From assembly GCF_900083545.1 (NCBI RefSeq), contig NZ_LT559262.1:1030397-1094396 (forward strand): 64,000 bases of DNA, read 5' to 3'. Both the position numbers and the translations under genes were made by a program. The stretch's first letter is position 1; each line of letters starts with the position of its first letter. Positions 34,435 through 43,802 of the stretch are shown one piece after another. The notes under the pieces were generated by a model, which saw nothing but the letters and a program-made list of their open reading frames with translations, did no database searches and had not been told where the DNA came from. Source of the DNA: Alistipes provencensis (GTDB taxonomy: Bacteria > Bacteroidota > Bacteroidia > Bacteroidales > Rikenellaceae).

Positions 34435-36088
34435 AAAATACCGTTACCTGCTCACCGCGGCCGCCGCTGTCGCCGCCGCAGGCCTCATGACCTTCGCCGC
34501 CCGCAACGATTTCGGGCTGGGCCGCAACATGGAGATCACCGTCAACATGATGCGCGAGCTGTCGCTCAACTACGTCGATCCCGTGGACCCCGACCGCCTG
34601 ATGGAGGGGGCCGCCGCCGGCATGGTCAGCGATCTGGACCCCTACACGGAGTACATTCCCGAGGAGGGGATGCAGGATTTCGAACTGCTCACGACGGGCA
34701 AGTACGGCGGCATCGGGTCGCTCATCCGCCAGAAGGACGACTATGTGCGCATTGCCCAGCCTTACGAAGGATCGCCCGCCGACAAGGCCGGGCTGAAGAT
34801 CGGCGACAAGATTCTCTCGATCGACGGCAAGGAGGCCAAGGGCTTCACCACCGAGCAGGTCTCCTCGCGCCTCAAGGGTGAACCGGGGAGCAAGGTCAAG
34901 GTGACCGTCGAACACCTCGACGGCACGCAGCAGACCGCGACGATCCGCCGCGAGCGCATCGCCATCCCGGGCGTACCCTATGCCGGATGGGTTGCCGACG
35001 GCATCGGCTACATCCGCCACAACGATTTCACCGAAGGGTGTTACGAGGAGCTGCGTGCGGCCATCGAAGGGCTGCGCAGGGAGGGCAACCTCAAGGGCCT
35101 CGTGCTCGACTACCGCTCCAACGGCGGCGGCATCATGCAGGAGGCGATCAAGATACTGGGAATGTTCGTCCCCAAGGGCACGGAGGTGCTGAGCACCAAA
35201 GGGCGTTCGGAGGAGTCGAAACAGACGTTCCGCACCGATTCGGAACCGATACTCCCCGACCTGCCGCTGGCCGTGCTCATCAACGGCAATTCGGCCTCGG
35301 CGGCCGAGATCGTCGCCGGAGCCCTGCAGGACCTCGACCGCGCGGTGCTGATCGGCCAGCGCAGTTTCGGCAAGGGACTCGTGCAGGCGACGCGCCCGCT
35401 GGGTTACAACACCATGCTGAAGCTCACCACGGCCAAATACTACATCCCTTCGGGCCGCTGCATCCAAGCCATCGACTACTCCCACTCGCAGGAGGGTTCG
35501 GTGCGCATGGTGCCCGACTCGCTCATCTCGGAGTTCACGACCAAAGCGGGCCGCAAGGTTTATGACGGCGGCGGCGTGATGCCCGACATCACGACCGACC
35601 CGGAGTATATCTCGCGCTTCGCCATGACGCTCTACGCGCTGGGATTCATCGAGGATTTCGGCGACGAATACATGCGCCGCAACCCGGCCCGGGAGATCGA
35701 CGTGCGCACCTTCTCGATCACCGACAAGGACTACGCCGACTTCGCGGAGTTCATGAAGGACAAGAAAGTCCCCTACGAATCGGACACCCGCCGGGCGCTC
35801 AAGGCACTGAAGAAAGCCGCCGAGGACGACCGTTTCGCCGAACTGAAGAACAAGTTCGAGCAGGTAGAGGCCGAACTGAAGGACGACACGCAGACCAATC
35901 TCGAAACCTACCGCAAACAGGTCGTCGAGGCGATCAACAACGACATCGTGATGCGCTACGGCTATCAGGCGGGTGTGATCGAACACTCGCTGCCCGGGGA
36001 CAAGGAGGTGAAAGCGGCGATCGGGGTGCTGGACAACCCCGCAGAGTATGCCCGCATCACCCGCGAGCAGGACACCAAGCGCAAATAA
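34427..36088 (+). CDS. C-terminal processing peptidase (S41 family)
   Basis: 553 residues. An N-terminal membrane or signal segment (YLLTAAAAVAAAGLMTF) is followed by a helical part, a PDZ domain (IAQPYEGSPADKAGLKIGDK, about residues 95-160) and the S41 core with catalytic Ser in NGNSASAAEI (about residue 288) and Lys in SFGKGLVQ (about 313). It degrades or trims periplasmic proteins from their C-termini. The helical tail after about residue 420 is typical of Bacteroidota CtpA proteins. Confidence 0.9.
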   Translation: MIRKYRYLLTAAAAVAAAGLMTFAARNDFGLGRNMEITVNMMRELSLNYVDPVDPDRLMEGAAAGMVSDLDPYTEYIPEEGMQDFELLTTGKYGGIGSLIRQKDDYVRIAQPYEGSPADKAGLKIGDKILSIDGKEAKGFTTEQVSSRLKGEPGSKVKVTVEHLDGTQQTATIRRERIAIPGVPYAGWVADGIGYIRHNDFTEGCYEELRAAIEGLRREGNLKGLVLDYRSNGGGIMQEAIKILGMFVPKGTEVLSTKGRSEESKQTFRTDSEPILPDLPLAVLINGNSASAAEIVAGALQDLDRAVLIGQRSFGKGLVQATRPLGYNTMLKLTTAKYYIPSGRCIQAIDYSHSQEGSVRMVPDSLISEFTTKAGRKVYDGGGVMPDITTDPEYISRFAMTLYALGFIEDFGDEYMRRNPAREIDVRTFSITDKDYADFAEFMKDKKVPYESDTRRALKALKKAAEDDRFAELKNKFEQVEAELKDDTQTNLETYRKQVVEAINNDIVMRYGYQAGVIEHSLPGDKEVKAAIGVLDNPAEYARITREQDTKRK

Positions 36089-36097
36089 GGCCGCGCC

Positions 36098-37273
36098 ATG
36101 AAGCTCAGCACGAAATATTTCTCGTTCCGCAACCGCGTGGTGGTGATCGTCGTCGGGGTGACGCTCGGCGCCGTGTCGCTGCTCTACACCAACAACATGG
36201 CCCAGCGGCTCAAATGGAAGGAGCAGCACGACGTGGCCCTGTGGGCCCACGCCATCGAACGTGTGAGCCGCGACGTGCTGGGCGGCACCATTCAGGACCC
36301 GCTCGTGACGGACATCATGTCCAACGGCAACAACATCCCGTTCATCATCACCAACGAGAACCTCGAGGTCATCAATTCGCACCTCGTTCCGGACAAGATC
36401 ATCGACCATCCCGACCGGCTGCGAAAGCAGATCGACAAGTTCACCACGGAGAACACGCCGATCCCGGTGAATTTCCTCTGGTCGTCGCAACACTACCACA
36501 TCATCTTTTACGGTCAGTCGGCGCTGCTCAAGTCGCTCTACTATTTTCCCTATGTGCAGTTGCTCGTCATCACGGCCTTCATCGCGCTGGGGTTCATCGC
36601 CTTCCGCTCGTCGAAGCACGACGAGCAGAACCGCGTGTGGATCGGGCTGGCCAAGGAGACCGCCCACCAGTTGGGCACGCCCACCTCGTCGCTGCTGGGG
36701 TGGATCGAATACCTGCGTTCGCAGAATGTCGACCAGACGGCTGTCGAGGAGATGAACAAGGACCTCACGCACCTGATGAAGATCGTCGACCGGTTCTCGA
36801 AGATCGGTTCCGAAACGCCGCTCACCCCCGCCAACATCAACGAGGTGGTGGGCGAATCGGTCATGTATTTCCGCAAGCGCATCCCCCGCAACGTGACCCT
36901 CGACTATAACGGACTGGCCATCGCCCCGGTGCAGGCCAACATCAACGCCGCGCTGTTCGAATGGGTCGTGGAGAACCTGATGAAGAACTCGCTCGACGCC
37001 CTGCAGGGCCACGGCGCCATCGACGTAAGAATCTCCTCGGACGACCAGCATGTCCTCATCGACGTCAAGGACACCGGCAAGGGCATTCCCAAGAGTAACT
37101 GGAAACGCATCTTCGAACCCGGATTCACCACCAAGACCCGCGGCTGGGGCCTCGGGCTGTCGCTCTCGCGGCGAATCGTCGAGGAGTACCACCAAGGACG
37201 GATCGCCGTCATCGACTCCGAGATCGGCAAGGGAACCACCATTCGCATCACCCTCAAACGCACCTTCGCCTGA
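36098..37273 (+). CDS. Sensor histidine kinase
   Basis: 391 residues. Membrane helices near 14-31 and 150-168 enclose a periplasmic sensor of about 115 residues. The kinase core has an unusual histidine box KETAHQLGTPTSSLLGWIEY (His near 189), then NLMKNSLDAL, VKDTGKGIP and GWGLGLSLSRRIVEEYH. No partner regulator gene is adjacent. It sits between a CtpA protease and a DUF4271 protein, and its stop overlaps the next start by one base. Confidence 0.85.
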   Translation: MKLSTKYFSFRNRVVVIVVGVTLGAVSLLYTNNMAQRLKWKEQHDVALWAHAIERVSRDVLGGTIQDPLVTDIMSNGNNIPFIITNENLEVINSHLVPDKIIDHPDRLRKQIDKFTTENTPIPVNFLWSSQHYHIIFYGQSALLKSLYYFPYVQLLVITAFIALGFIAFRSSKHDEQNRVWIGLAKETAHQLGTPTSSLLGWIEYLRSQNVDQTAVEEMNKDLTHLMKIVDRFSKIGSETPLTPANINEVVGESVMYFRKRIPRNVTLDYNGLAIAPVQANINAALFEWVVENLMKNSLDALQGHGAIDVRISSDDQHVLIDVKDTGKGIPKSNWKRIFEPGFTTKTRGWGLGLSLSRRIVEEYHQGRIAVIDSEIGKGTTIRITLKRTFA

Positions 37274-38217
37274 TGATCGACTCGCCGGCACATAGCTTGA
37301 CAGCCGGACCTGCGGCGGATTCGGCGGCAGGCAGCCCCGACAGCGCGACACTCGCGGGACGGACGGACAGCATCCCCGCACCGGCCGCGGATTCGACCGG
37401 GCCGGCGACGGACGACCCGCTGTTTTTCCGGCATCTCCGCACGACGGACGCGGGAACGCCCTCCGTCTGGCGCGACACCACGTCGGCGGCCCTTTTCGGA
37501 GAGGCATCGGTCACGGTGAAACCCCTGCGAATGCAATCCGCACCGCCGGTATCGCTCACCGAGAACGCCGTTTTCCAGAGTTTCGTCCTGCTGCTCGCCG
37601 CGACTTATGCCATGCTGCTCTACCGCAATTTGGGCGACGTGCGCACGCTGCTCGACCGCATTTCGCGCGACACGGCCAGCGGGCAGCGCCTCTCGGAGGA
37701 CCCGGGCGGCAGCGGTTTCTCACGTTTCCTGAACATCACAACCACCATCGGCATGCTCTTCTTGGGGGTCATGGTGGTCAAATACGGCGACTCGCTGATG
37801 CCGGACCGGTTGAGGGAGACCCTCTCACACGGCGCCGTGCTGGCCCTGAGCCTGCTGGCGACGGCAGCCTGCTGCGGCGTGGCCGTCTACCAGATGACCG
37901 TCGTCCGCCTGACGGGGGCCGTCACGCTCACGCAGCCCTTCATCTCGCAGCTCGTACTGCTCAAACGCACTTATTTCTCCTTGGGAGTGATCGTCATATC
38001 GCCCGCGCTGCTGCTCTTCGCACTCTGCCCCCGAAGCACCGGAGGCCTCTGGTTCTGCATCATTGTCATCGAGTTGATTATTACGGTCGGTCTATACCTC
38101 CGGGAGACGCTAAATCTGTTTATTGCCAAAAAAATTTCGATTTTGCATTGGTTTTTGTACCTTTGCACGGTGGAAATCTTTCCAATCAGCCTTTTGTGGT
38201 TGCTCACGGTGAGATGA
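37273..38217 (+). CDS. DUF4271 membrane protein
   Basis: 314 residues. The first 90 are low in complexity (Ala, Pro, Asp, Ser) and the rest holds several membrane helices ending in HWFLYLCTVEIFPISLLWLL, the typical DUF4271 C-terminus. The function is unknown; in Bacteroidota the family sits beside hemD, as here. A TACCTTTG at 38158-38165 inside the 3' end could be an internal promoter for hemD. Confidence 0.85.
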   Translation: MIDSPAHSLTAGPAADSAAGSPDSATLAGRTDSIPAPAADSTGPATDDPLFFRHLRTTDAGTPSVWRDTTSAALFGEASVTVKPLRMQSAPPVSLTENAVFQSFVLLLAATYAMLLYRNLGDVRTLLDRISRDTASGQRLSEDPGGSGFSRFLNITTTIGMLFLGVMVVKYGDSLMPDRLRETLSHGAVLALSLLATAACCGVAVYQMTVVRLTGAVTLTQPFISQLVLLKRTYFSLGVIVISPALLLFALCPRSTGGLWFCIIVIELIITVGLYLRETLNLFIAKKISILHWFLYLCTVEIFPISLLWLLTVR

Positions 38218-38250
38218 CCCAGCAACAACAAACCTAAATTATTCGCAACG

Positions 38251-39114
38251 TTGAAAGTAAAGAGTGTACTGGTTTCGCAGCCGAGGCCTGCAGTTATTGA
38301 AAAATCCCCGTTCTACGAATTGTCCCAGAAATACCATGTGGAGATCGCCTACAGGCCCTTTATCCGCGTCGTCGGCGTCTCCCTGAAGGAGTTCCGCGCC
38401 CAACGGGTCGAAATACTCTCGCACACCGCCGTCATCTTCACATCGCGCACGACGGTCGACAGTTTTTTCCATATCTGCGAAGAGGCGCGCATCACCGTGC
38501 CCGAAACCATGAAATACATCTGCCAGACGGAGGCCGTGGCGCTCTATCTGCAGAAATACATCGTCTACCGCAAGCGCAAAATCTCGTTTGCCGACGGGTC
38601 GTTCACCTCGCTCGTCGAGCTGATCATCAAGCACAAGGAGGAGAAGCTCCTGCTGGCATTGAGCGAACCTCATCGTCCCGAACTGCCCGAGACGCTCTCG
38701 AAGCTCAAGCTGTCGGTCAGCCCGGTCATTCTGGCCCGCACGGTGGCCGGGGATCTGGATGACGTAAAACTGTCTGATTACGGCCTGCTGGCGCTCTACT
38801 CGCCGTCGGATGTCAAGACCCTCGTCGAGAAATTCGGCACCGACAACCTGCCGGCCATCGCGGTCTTCGGCGAAAGCACGCTGCGCGCGGCCATTGCAGC
38901 CGGGATCACCGTGCTGGCCAACGCCCCGACGGCCGAGGCCCCTTCGATGGTCAAGGCCATCGACATCTTCCTGCAGAAGGTGCAGAAAGGCGAGGAGCCG
39001 GAACCCGTCGAACTGGTGGCCGACGCCCGCAAGGAGGAGTTCATCCGCAGCCAGCAGAACAAGCTGGCCAAGAAGAGCCGCACACGCCGTCCCGGAACGG
39101 AAACCCGCAAATAA
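38251..39114 (+). CDS. hemD: Uroporphyrinogen-III synthase-like protein
   Basis: 287 residues. The start KVKSVLVSQPRPAVIEKSPF is the family opening in Bacteroidota, and the two-lobed alpha/beta pattern (AVIFTSRTTVDSFF, LLALYSPSDVKTLVEKF, AIAVFGESTLRAAIAAG) fits HemD, which closes hydroxymethylbilane to uroporphyrinogen III. A basic tail (QNKLAKKSRTRR) follows. The start codon is TTG at 38251; no ATG gives the conserved N-terminus. Confidence 0.85.
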   Translation: MKVKSVLVSQPRPAVIEKSPFYELSQKYHVEIAYRPFIRVVGVSLKEFRAQRVEILSHTAVIFTSRTTVDSFFHICEEARITVPETMKYICQTEAVALYLQKYIVYRKRKISFADGSFTSLVELIIKHKEEKLLLALSEPHRPELPETLSKLKLSVSPVILARTVAGDLDDVKLSDYGLLALYSPSDVKTLVEKFGTDNLPAIAVFGESTLRAAIAAGITVLANAPTAEAPSMVKAIDIFLQKVQKGEEPEPVELVADARKEEFIRSQQNKLAKKSRTRRPGTETRK

Positions 39115-39138
39115 AGGGCCCGAAAGCCCCCTGCCGTC

Positions 39139-39507
39139 ATGTCCGCAAACTCACTGCCCCGCACCGAAAGGCTCCGTTCGCTCGGTGTCATACGCCGTAT
39201 GTTCGAGAGCGGTGAGAGCGGCTTCATCTTCCCGTTCCGCTACGTCTGGTTCGCCGAACCCGACACCGAGCAGTCGGTCGAAGTGATGTTCTCCGTCCCC
39301 AAGAAATTCCACAAACGGGCCAACAAGCGCAACCTCCTGCGCCGCCGCACGAAAGAGGCTTACCGCCTGCAGAAACAGATCGTGCACAACGGCACGCCGG
39401 TCAATCTGGACTTGGCGCTGATCTACTCGTCGAAAGAGGTGCTGCCGTATAAAACCGTCGCAAATGCCGTCCGCAGGATTCTGGAATCGGTCGTGGAGCA
39501 TCTTTAA
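39139..39507 (+). CDS. rnpA: Ribonuclease P protein component
   Basis: 122 residues. It shows the family pattern of [10 protein letters not shown] near the N-terminus, [20 protein letters not shown] (the RNR-type RNA-binding helix) and [20 protein letters not shown]. It is the protein subunit that helps the RNase P RNA process tRNA precursors. It overlaps yidD by 44 bases, a classic arrangement. Confidence 0.95.
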   Translation: MSANSLPRTERLRSLGVIRRMFESGESGFIFPFRYVWFAEPDTEQSVEVMFSVPKKFHKRANKRNLLRRRTKEAYRLQKQIVHNGTPVNLDLALIYSSKEVLPYKTVANAVRRILESVVEHL

Positions 39508-39724
39508 ACGGGTGTGCGCCTTTCCGCTGATCGTACTGGTGCGGTTCTATCAGCTCTGCATCTCGCCTTTCACACCCCCGTCGTGCCGTTTCACCCCCAC
39601 ATGTTCGCAGTACGCCCTCGAGGCGCTGCGCAAATACGGCCCCCTGAAAGGGCTGTGGCTCACCGTGCGCCGACTGTCCAAATGCCATCCGTGGGGCGGC
39701 AGCGGCTACGACCCCGTACCCTGA
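39464..39724 (+). CDS. yidD: Membrane protein insertion efficiency factor
   Basis: 86 residues. It contains [32 protein letters not shown] and [13 protein letters not shown], the signature of YidD, a small inner-membrane-associated helper of YidC. The overlap with rnpA is conserved in many bacteria. Start codon not certain; ATG 39464 is used. Confidence 0.95.
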   Translation: MPSAGFWNRSWSIFKRVCAFPLIVLVRFYQLCISPFTPPSCRFTPTCSQYALEALRKYGPLKGLWLTVRRLSKCHPWGGSGYDPVP

Positions 39725-39742
39725 CGGCATCTGCAAAAAACG

Positions 39743-39768
39743 GACGGACGGCTATAAAGCCGTCCGTC
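39743..39768 (+). terminator. Hairpin terminator after yidD
   Basis: Stem of 11 base pairs (GACGGACGGCT in the 5' arm) with loop ATAA, 18 bases past the yidD stop. The following tract (CTCCC) is a weak U-tract. Confidence 0.65.
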
Positions 39769-39857
39769 TCCCTTCACAAACATTGCGTCACAACTCTTCG
39801 TCATTGAATCCATTCTCCGTTGCAGGGACAAAGATTGCGCCCTTTTTTCGAAAAATC

Positions 39858-39888
39858 AATCCCGACCCTAACATTCAGGGTCGGGATT
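39858..39888 (-). terminator. Terminator of the CDF/regulator operon
   Basis: Stem AATCCCGACCCT/AGGGTCGGGATT, followed on the minus strand by GATTTTTCG, 38 bases after the CDF stop. Confidence 0.85.
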
Positions 39889-39926
39889 CCGTCTTTCGTT
39901 CAACCGATTCCGTCCAACTATACGAT

Positions 39927-40829
39927 TCAGTCGTGAAAATCGCAACATTGCTCGGCAGCGGACTCGAATTCGAGCGTCGCATGGGGAATTCCCTCATGCT
40001 CCAACAACTCTTTCAAGGCGTGTTTCACCCCCTCCATTCGGGAGAGACTGTCGAGCACGACGTGCGCCGTAAGGGCATTCTCGGTCGTACTGATGGCCCA
40101 GACATGGATGTGATGGACCGCCCTGACGCCCGGAACGGCCGTCATCGCCTGTTCGATCTCGGCGACGTCGATGCCCCCGGGAACCCCGTCGAGCGAGAGG
40201 CGCAGGCTGTCGCGGGTCAGCGACCAGACCGAAGCCACGATCACCCCGGCGACGACGAGCCCCACGATCGGGTCGACGATGGTCCAGCCGGTCCACGAGA
40301 TCACGAGGCCCGAGACCAGCACCCCGACCGACACCAGCGCATCGGCGGCCATGTGCAGATAGGCGCCCTTGACATTCAGGTCGCGGTCCTTATCCTTCAT
40401 AAAGAGCCACGCCGTGAAGCCGTTTATCACCACGCCGACACCCGCAGTCCAAGCGATAGCCCCGCCTACGACCGGTTCGGGATGCATCATGCGGCCGATA
40501 CTCTCGGCGACGATGACGCCGACGGCAATGAGCAGGATCACGGAGTTGAGCAAAGAGATCAGCACCGTGCTCTTCTTGTAGCCGTAGGTATATTTGGGCG
40601 TGGCCTTGGCTTGGGCCAGCCGGAACGCCAGCATCGCCAGCAACAGGCTGGCCACGTCGGAGAGGTTGTGCCCGGCGTCGGACAGCAGGCCCATCGAGCC
40701 GTAATAGAGCCCGACGGCGAATTCGACGACGACGAAGCCCACATTGAGGGCGATACCCCAGATGAACGCCTTGTTGAGCGACGTGATCGTATGATCGTGG
40801 TGGTGATGATGTTCGTGTTCGTGTGTCAT
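39927..40829 (-). CDS. Cation diffusion facilitator metal exporter
   Basis: 300 residues. A His-rich N-terminus (HEHEHHHHHDH) probably binds zinc. Six membrane helices follow, with transport-site motifs SDAGHNLSDV in helix 2 and HMAADALVSV in helix 5, then a cytoplasmic ferredoxin-like domain (AVHHIHVWAISTTENALTAH). It exchanges Zn2+ or a related ion for protons. ATGA overlap with the regulator upstream ties its expression to the hemerythrin-LuxR protein. Confidence 0.92.
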   Translation of the reverse strand: MTHEHEHHHHHDHTITSLNKAFIWGIALNVGFVVVEFAVGLYYGSMGLLSDAGHNLSDVASLLLAMLAFRLAQAKATPKYTYGYKKSTVLISLLNSVILLIAVGVIVAESIGRMMHPEPVVGGAIAWTAGVGVVINGFTAWLFMKDKDRDLNVKGAYLHMAADALVSVGVLVSGLVISWTGWTIVDPIVGLVVAGVIVASVWSLTRDSLRLSLDGVPGGIDVAEIEQAMTAVPGVRAVHHIHVWAISTTENALTAHVVLDSLSRMEGVKHALKELLEHEGIPHATLEFESAAEQCCDFHD

Positions 40830-41758
40830 GACTGCGAATCGGTTATGGTATCCTTGATCTCGGACAGTTCGACCAGTTTATTGACGATGGCATAGATCGT
40901 AAGCCCCGCTGCGGAGTGTATCTGCAGCTTGGCGGCGATGTTGCGGCGATGGGTGATGACGGTGTGGGCCGAGATGCAGAGGGCATCGGCGATCTGCTTG
41001 TTGGTCATGCCCTTCACCACGCAGACGATGATCTCCTTCTCGCGGACGCTCAGCGGTTCGGGTTTCACCACGCGGGGTCCCGTCGCCGCCAGCCGCTCGA
41101 CGGCCGGGATGAAAATTTCGTCCTCGACGGCGTTGTGCGAAGCGAGTTCGTGTTCGCAGTTGAAGATGTCGAACAACACGCCGTTCAGCTCGTTCGTACT
41201 GCCCGAAGGGTAGTATTTGATGATGATGTTCTTCAGCTCGCGGAGCTTGATCTCCACCTGATCGTGCTGGCGCCGGAAAATGTCGATCGAATAGACCGTA
41301 CTTTTCTCACCGGCCAACAGCGACTCGACATAGGGAAAAACCGTCTGTTCCTCGTAGGACATATGCCGCTGAACCTCGGCGGCATACTCGTCGAAAAAGC
41401 GCATGATGGCGAACGACACGTCGCTCTGGGCGCAGTCGACGGCCTCGATCAGCTTGCGGCGGATGGCCGGCAGCCGGAAGTCGAGGAAATAGCTGTGCGA
41501 GTTGTGCAGATAGTCGGTCAGCGACCGGACCGAGACCTCGCCGGCCAGTTCGGCGCCGTTGCCGAAGTTCATCAGCATGTTGACCACCGCGAGGAACGTC
41601 GCGGCATCGACCTTGTTCTCAGCACACACCTCGGCGATGGTCTTGTCGCCGAACCCCAGTGCGATACCGAAACGGCTCATCACCTGCAACACGGCATAGC
41701 GGTCGCACACCAGATCACACATCCTGTCGTCGCCCGTATATCCTCCATTCTTATACAT
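40826..41758 (-). CDS. ScdA_N/hemerythrin/LuxR fusion regulator
   Basis: 310 residues in three parts. Residues about 18-65 resemble the ScdA N-terminal (DUF542) domain (RFGIALGFGDKTIAEVCAEN). Residues about 85-230 look like a di-iron hemerythrin domain of the RIC/YtfE type, with histidines and acids in DYLHNSHSYF, EVQRHMSYEEQTVFPY, FRRQHDQVEIK and NCEHELASHNAVEDEIF. Residues about 240-300 are a LuxR helix-turn-helix (LSVREKEIIVCVVKGMTNKQ, SAHTVITHRRNI). A plausible role is sensing NO, oxygen or iron and driving transcription. ATG 41758 follows a good promoter, so the upstream in-frame start is rejected. Confidence 0.85.
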   Translation of the reverse strand: MYKNGGYTGDDRMCDLVCDRYAVLQVMSRFGIALGFGDKTIAEVCAENKVDAATFLAVVNMLMNFGNGAELAGEVSVRSLTDYLHNSHSYFLDFRLPAIRRKLIEAVDCAQSDVSFAIMRFFDEYAAEVQRHMSYEEQTVFPYVESLLAGEKSTVYSIDIFRRQHDQVEIKLRELKNIIIKYYPSGSTNELNGVLFDIFNCEHELASHNAVEDEIFIPAVERLAATGPRVVKPEPLSVREKEIIVCVVKGMTNKQIADALCISAHTVITHRRNIAAKLQIHSAAGLTIYAIVNKLVELSEIKDTITDSQS

Positions 41759-41783
41759 AAATATGGGTATTATTTTCTGTGCA

Positions 41784-41814
41784 CAAAGATATCCGGGCAA
41801 GGCCCGTGCCGCAA
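41784..41814 (-). promoter_or_regulatory. Promoter of the hemerythrin-LuxR/CDF operon
   Basis: On the minus strand TTG (41814-41812) and TATCTTTG (41791-41784) are 20 bases apart. A GC-rich inverted repeat (CGGGC/GCCCG) lies between them, where a regulator could bind. Confidence 0.65.
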
Positions 41815-41833
41815 TACCTAAAACACGGTATTT

Positions 41834-43666
41834 TCAGCGGCTTCCGATATCCACATAAGTCGTCTGCAACATCGTGCGGCCGATGTCGAGCAGCTCGGGA
41901 TTCGTCGCCGTCACCACCCGGTCGCCCGTCGCGTCCCACACCGCCTCGCCCGAAGCATCCACGACGCCGAAGCCATCGTTGAAGGTATAGTAGGCGAACT
42001 TGCGGGGGGGGGTCGGTGCGAAAATGTCCTTGCTGTAATCGAAATCACCGTGCGCAATGCCCAACTGGGCCAGCAGCGTCGCGGCAATGTCGATCTGCGC
42101 GGCGTACGCTTCCACCACGCGGGGTTCCGCGACCGCACCGCCCGTCCAGATCATCGGGATGCGGTGGCGCAGGGGCTCGTTATAGGTCAGTGTCCGCGGG
42201 TAGGGATAGCCGTGGTCGGCCACCAGCACCACGAGCAGGTCTTTCCATGCGGGAGAGGCTTTCAGACGGTCGATCATCTTCCCGACGCACTCGTCGGAGA
42301 AGGCCATGGCGTTCAGCACCTTGTCATCGAATTTCGAATAGGGAACGTCGAAGGGAGTATGGCTGCTCAGCGTGAGCAGCCCCGCAAGAAAAGGTTTTCC
42401 GGCATCGTTCAGCGCGATCACCCGATCGGCGAACCAGTCGCACATCAGCGCATCGTCGTAGCCCCAGTCGGCCGCAGGAGTCCCGAAATGCAGGTCTTTC
42501 TGCCACGTCAGCTCCTGCCACCCCGTGGCGTACATATAGGAGGCCTGATTCGTGAAATTGAGGTCTCCGCCATAGGCGAAACTCGTCGCATAACCCGCTC
42601 CGGCCAGCGAACGGGCCACCGAGGGCAGGTTGCGGCTCTTGGCCGGGAGTTTCATGATCGACATGCGCGTCTGGGCCGGAAATCCGCTAAGAATCGCCAC
42701 CTCGCCGCGATCGGTGCGGAACGAATTGGCGAAAAAATTCTCGAACCAGATGCCCTCGCGCTTCAGCCGCTGCATGTGCGGCATGACGGGCTCCCCGTCG
42801 ACCTCGGCATCCATCACCGTGCGGGCAAAACTCTCCAGAATGACGATCACGACGTTAGGACGGCTGGTGTTCAGCACCGGCTCCGTCGGTCCTGCCGCCG
42901 CGTTGCCCCGCAGGGCGTCGAACTTCGCGGCACGCACCGGCTCTTCGAAGAAAGGATATTCGTCGGCATAATCGACCCGGTCGCCCAGACTGGCGAGGAA
43001 CGAGAAGACGGGATTCGTGGCGGCATGGTTCAGAAACTGCGTCGGGCTGAAATAGACCTTCGAGACATTGGCCACCGAAGCCCCCGTACCGCCCCGGATG
43101 GCCAGAAAATCGAATCCGGCAAGCATCACTACGGCGACGCTGCCCAACAAAGCGACCCGCCAGCCGACAGCGCGTCCATCGAAGATGCCGAGAATGCGGC
43201 GGTAGCCCCAGATCATCCCCGCAGCATAAACCACAGCCAACAGTGTCTGCCGCACGCCGAGCCAGAAATCGACGCTCGCCATCGCCTCCTCGGGATCGGT
43301 GAGGTAGATCAGCACCGTCGAATCGATGCGGAATCCCCAATGCTCGTACAGGGCGACGTCGACGGCGAAGATCACGGCCGTCGCCACGGCGACCAGCACG
43401 AACCAAGTCGTCAGCACACCCCGCCACAGCCGCTCCGGGAGGCGAATCCACAGCGAGAGCAGCGTCACGAGAATCGGCAGCACGGTGACATACCCCGCGA
43501 CCGTGAGATCGAGCGTCAAGCCGTGCCGCAGCACGTCGACCCACCCGCGAAAGCCCGCTCCGGATGCCTCCACGGCGTAATAAGCCATGAACACGGGTTT
43601 CTGCACGGCCATCATCACAACGGTCGCACAGAACACGGCAACGGGGAAAGCGAGTTTTCGGCGCAT
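41834..43666 (-). CDS. LTA-synthase-like membrane sulfatase/phosphotransferase
   Basis: 610 residues. Five hydrophobic helices in the first 200 residues are followed by an alkaline-phosphatase-fold domain: NVVIVILESFARTVM (metal Glu), FANSFRTDRGEVAILSGFP (likely nucleophile Thr), FAYGGDLNF and VLVADHGYPYP (metal Asp-His). This is the layout of lipoteichoic-acid-synthase-like proteins, which in Gram-negatives often move phosphoglycerol or phosphoethanolamine onto glycans. The substrate is unknown. A structured repeat separates it from upp. Confidence 0.85.
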   Translation of the reverse strand: MRRKLAFPVAVFCATVVMMAVQKPVFMAYYAVEASGAGFRGWVDVLRHGLTLDLTVAGYVTVLPILVTLLSLWIRLPERLWRGVLTTWFVLVAVATAVIFAVDVALYEHWGFRIDSTVLIYLTDPEEAMASVDFWLGVRQTLLAVVYAAGMIWGYRRILGIFDGRAVGWRVALLGSVAVVMLAGFDFLAIRGGTGASVANVSKVYFSPTQFLNHAATNPVFSFLASLGDRVDYADEYPFFEEPVRAAKFDALRGNAAAGPTEPVLNTSRPNVVIVILESFARTVMDAEVDGEPVMPHMQRLKREGIWFENFFANSFRTDRGEVAILSGFPAQTRMSIMKLPAKSRNLPSVARSLAGAGYATSFAYGGDLNFTNQASYMYATGWQELTWQKDLHFGTPAADWGYDDALMCDWFADRVIALNDAGKPFLAGLLTLSSHTPFDVPYSKFDDKVLNAMAFSDECVGKMIDRLKASPAWKDLLVVLVADHGYPYPRTLTYNEPLRHRIPMIWTGGAVAEPRVVEAYAAQIDIAATLLAQLGIAHGDFDYSKDIFAPTPPRKFAYYTFNDGFGVVDASGEAVWDATGDRVVTATNPELLDIGRTMLQTTYVDIGSR

Positions 43667-43679
43667 TACTTATTTATAT

Positions 43680-43802
43680 TTTTTGATTTTAGACAGGGTA
43701 GTTTCGGGCATCGCGCCGCACGGGACGGATGGGTAGTACTCAGGTACGTCCCATTCGTCACGCGCAAGGGATGTGCGAAAATAGCCGCATAAAATCGAAA
43801 AA
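43680..43802 (-). repeat. Structured intergenic repeat, family 2, copy B
   Basis: It begins directly after the upp stop and ends 14 bases before the sulfatase ATG. On the minus strand it shares TTTCGCAC, TCCCTTGC, GCCCGAAAC and a final AATCAAAAA with 49074-49197. Its centre folds as GACG, A bulge, ATGGG, AC, GTAC with loop CTGA and matching 3' arms. Confidence 0.75.

Noticed and set aside
39464..39507. The rnpA-yidD overlap as an assembly error
   Set aside because: The overlap is common in bacteria and both proteins are complete.
42004..42011. Run of eight G in the sulfatase gene as a phase-variation tract
   Set aside because: Eight bases is modest, the frame is intact and the tract encodes Pro-Pro within a conserved region. 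It is weaker than the 11-base tract at 3847.
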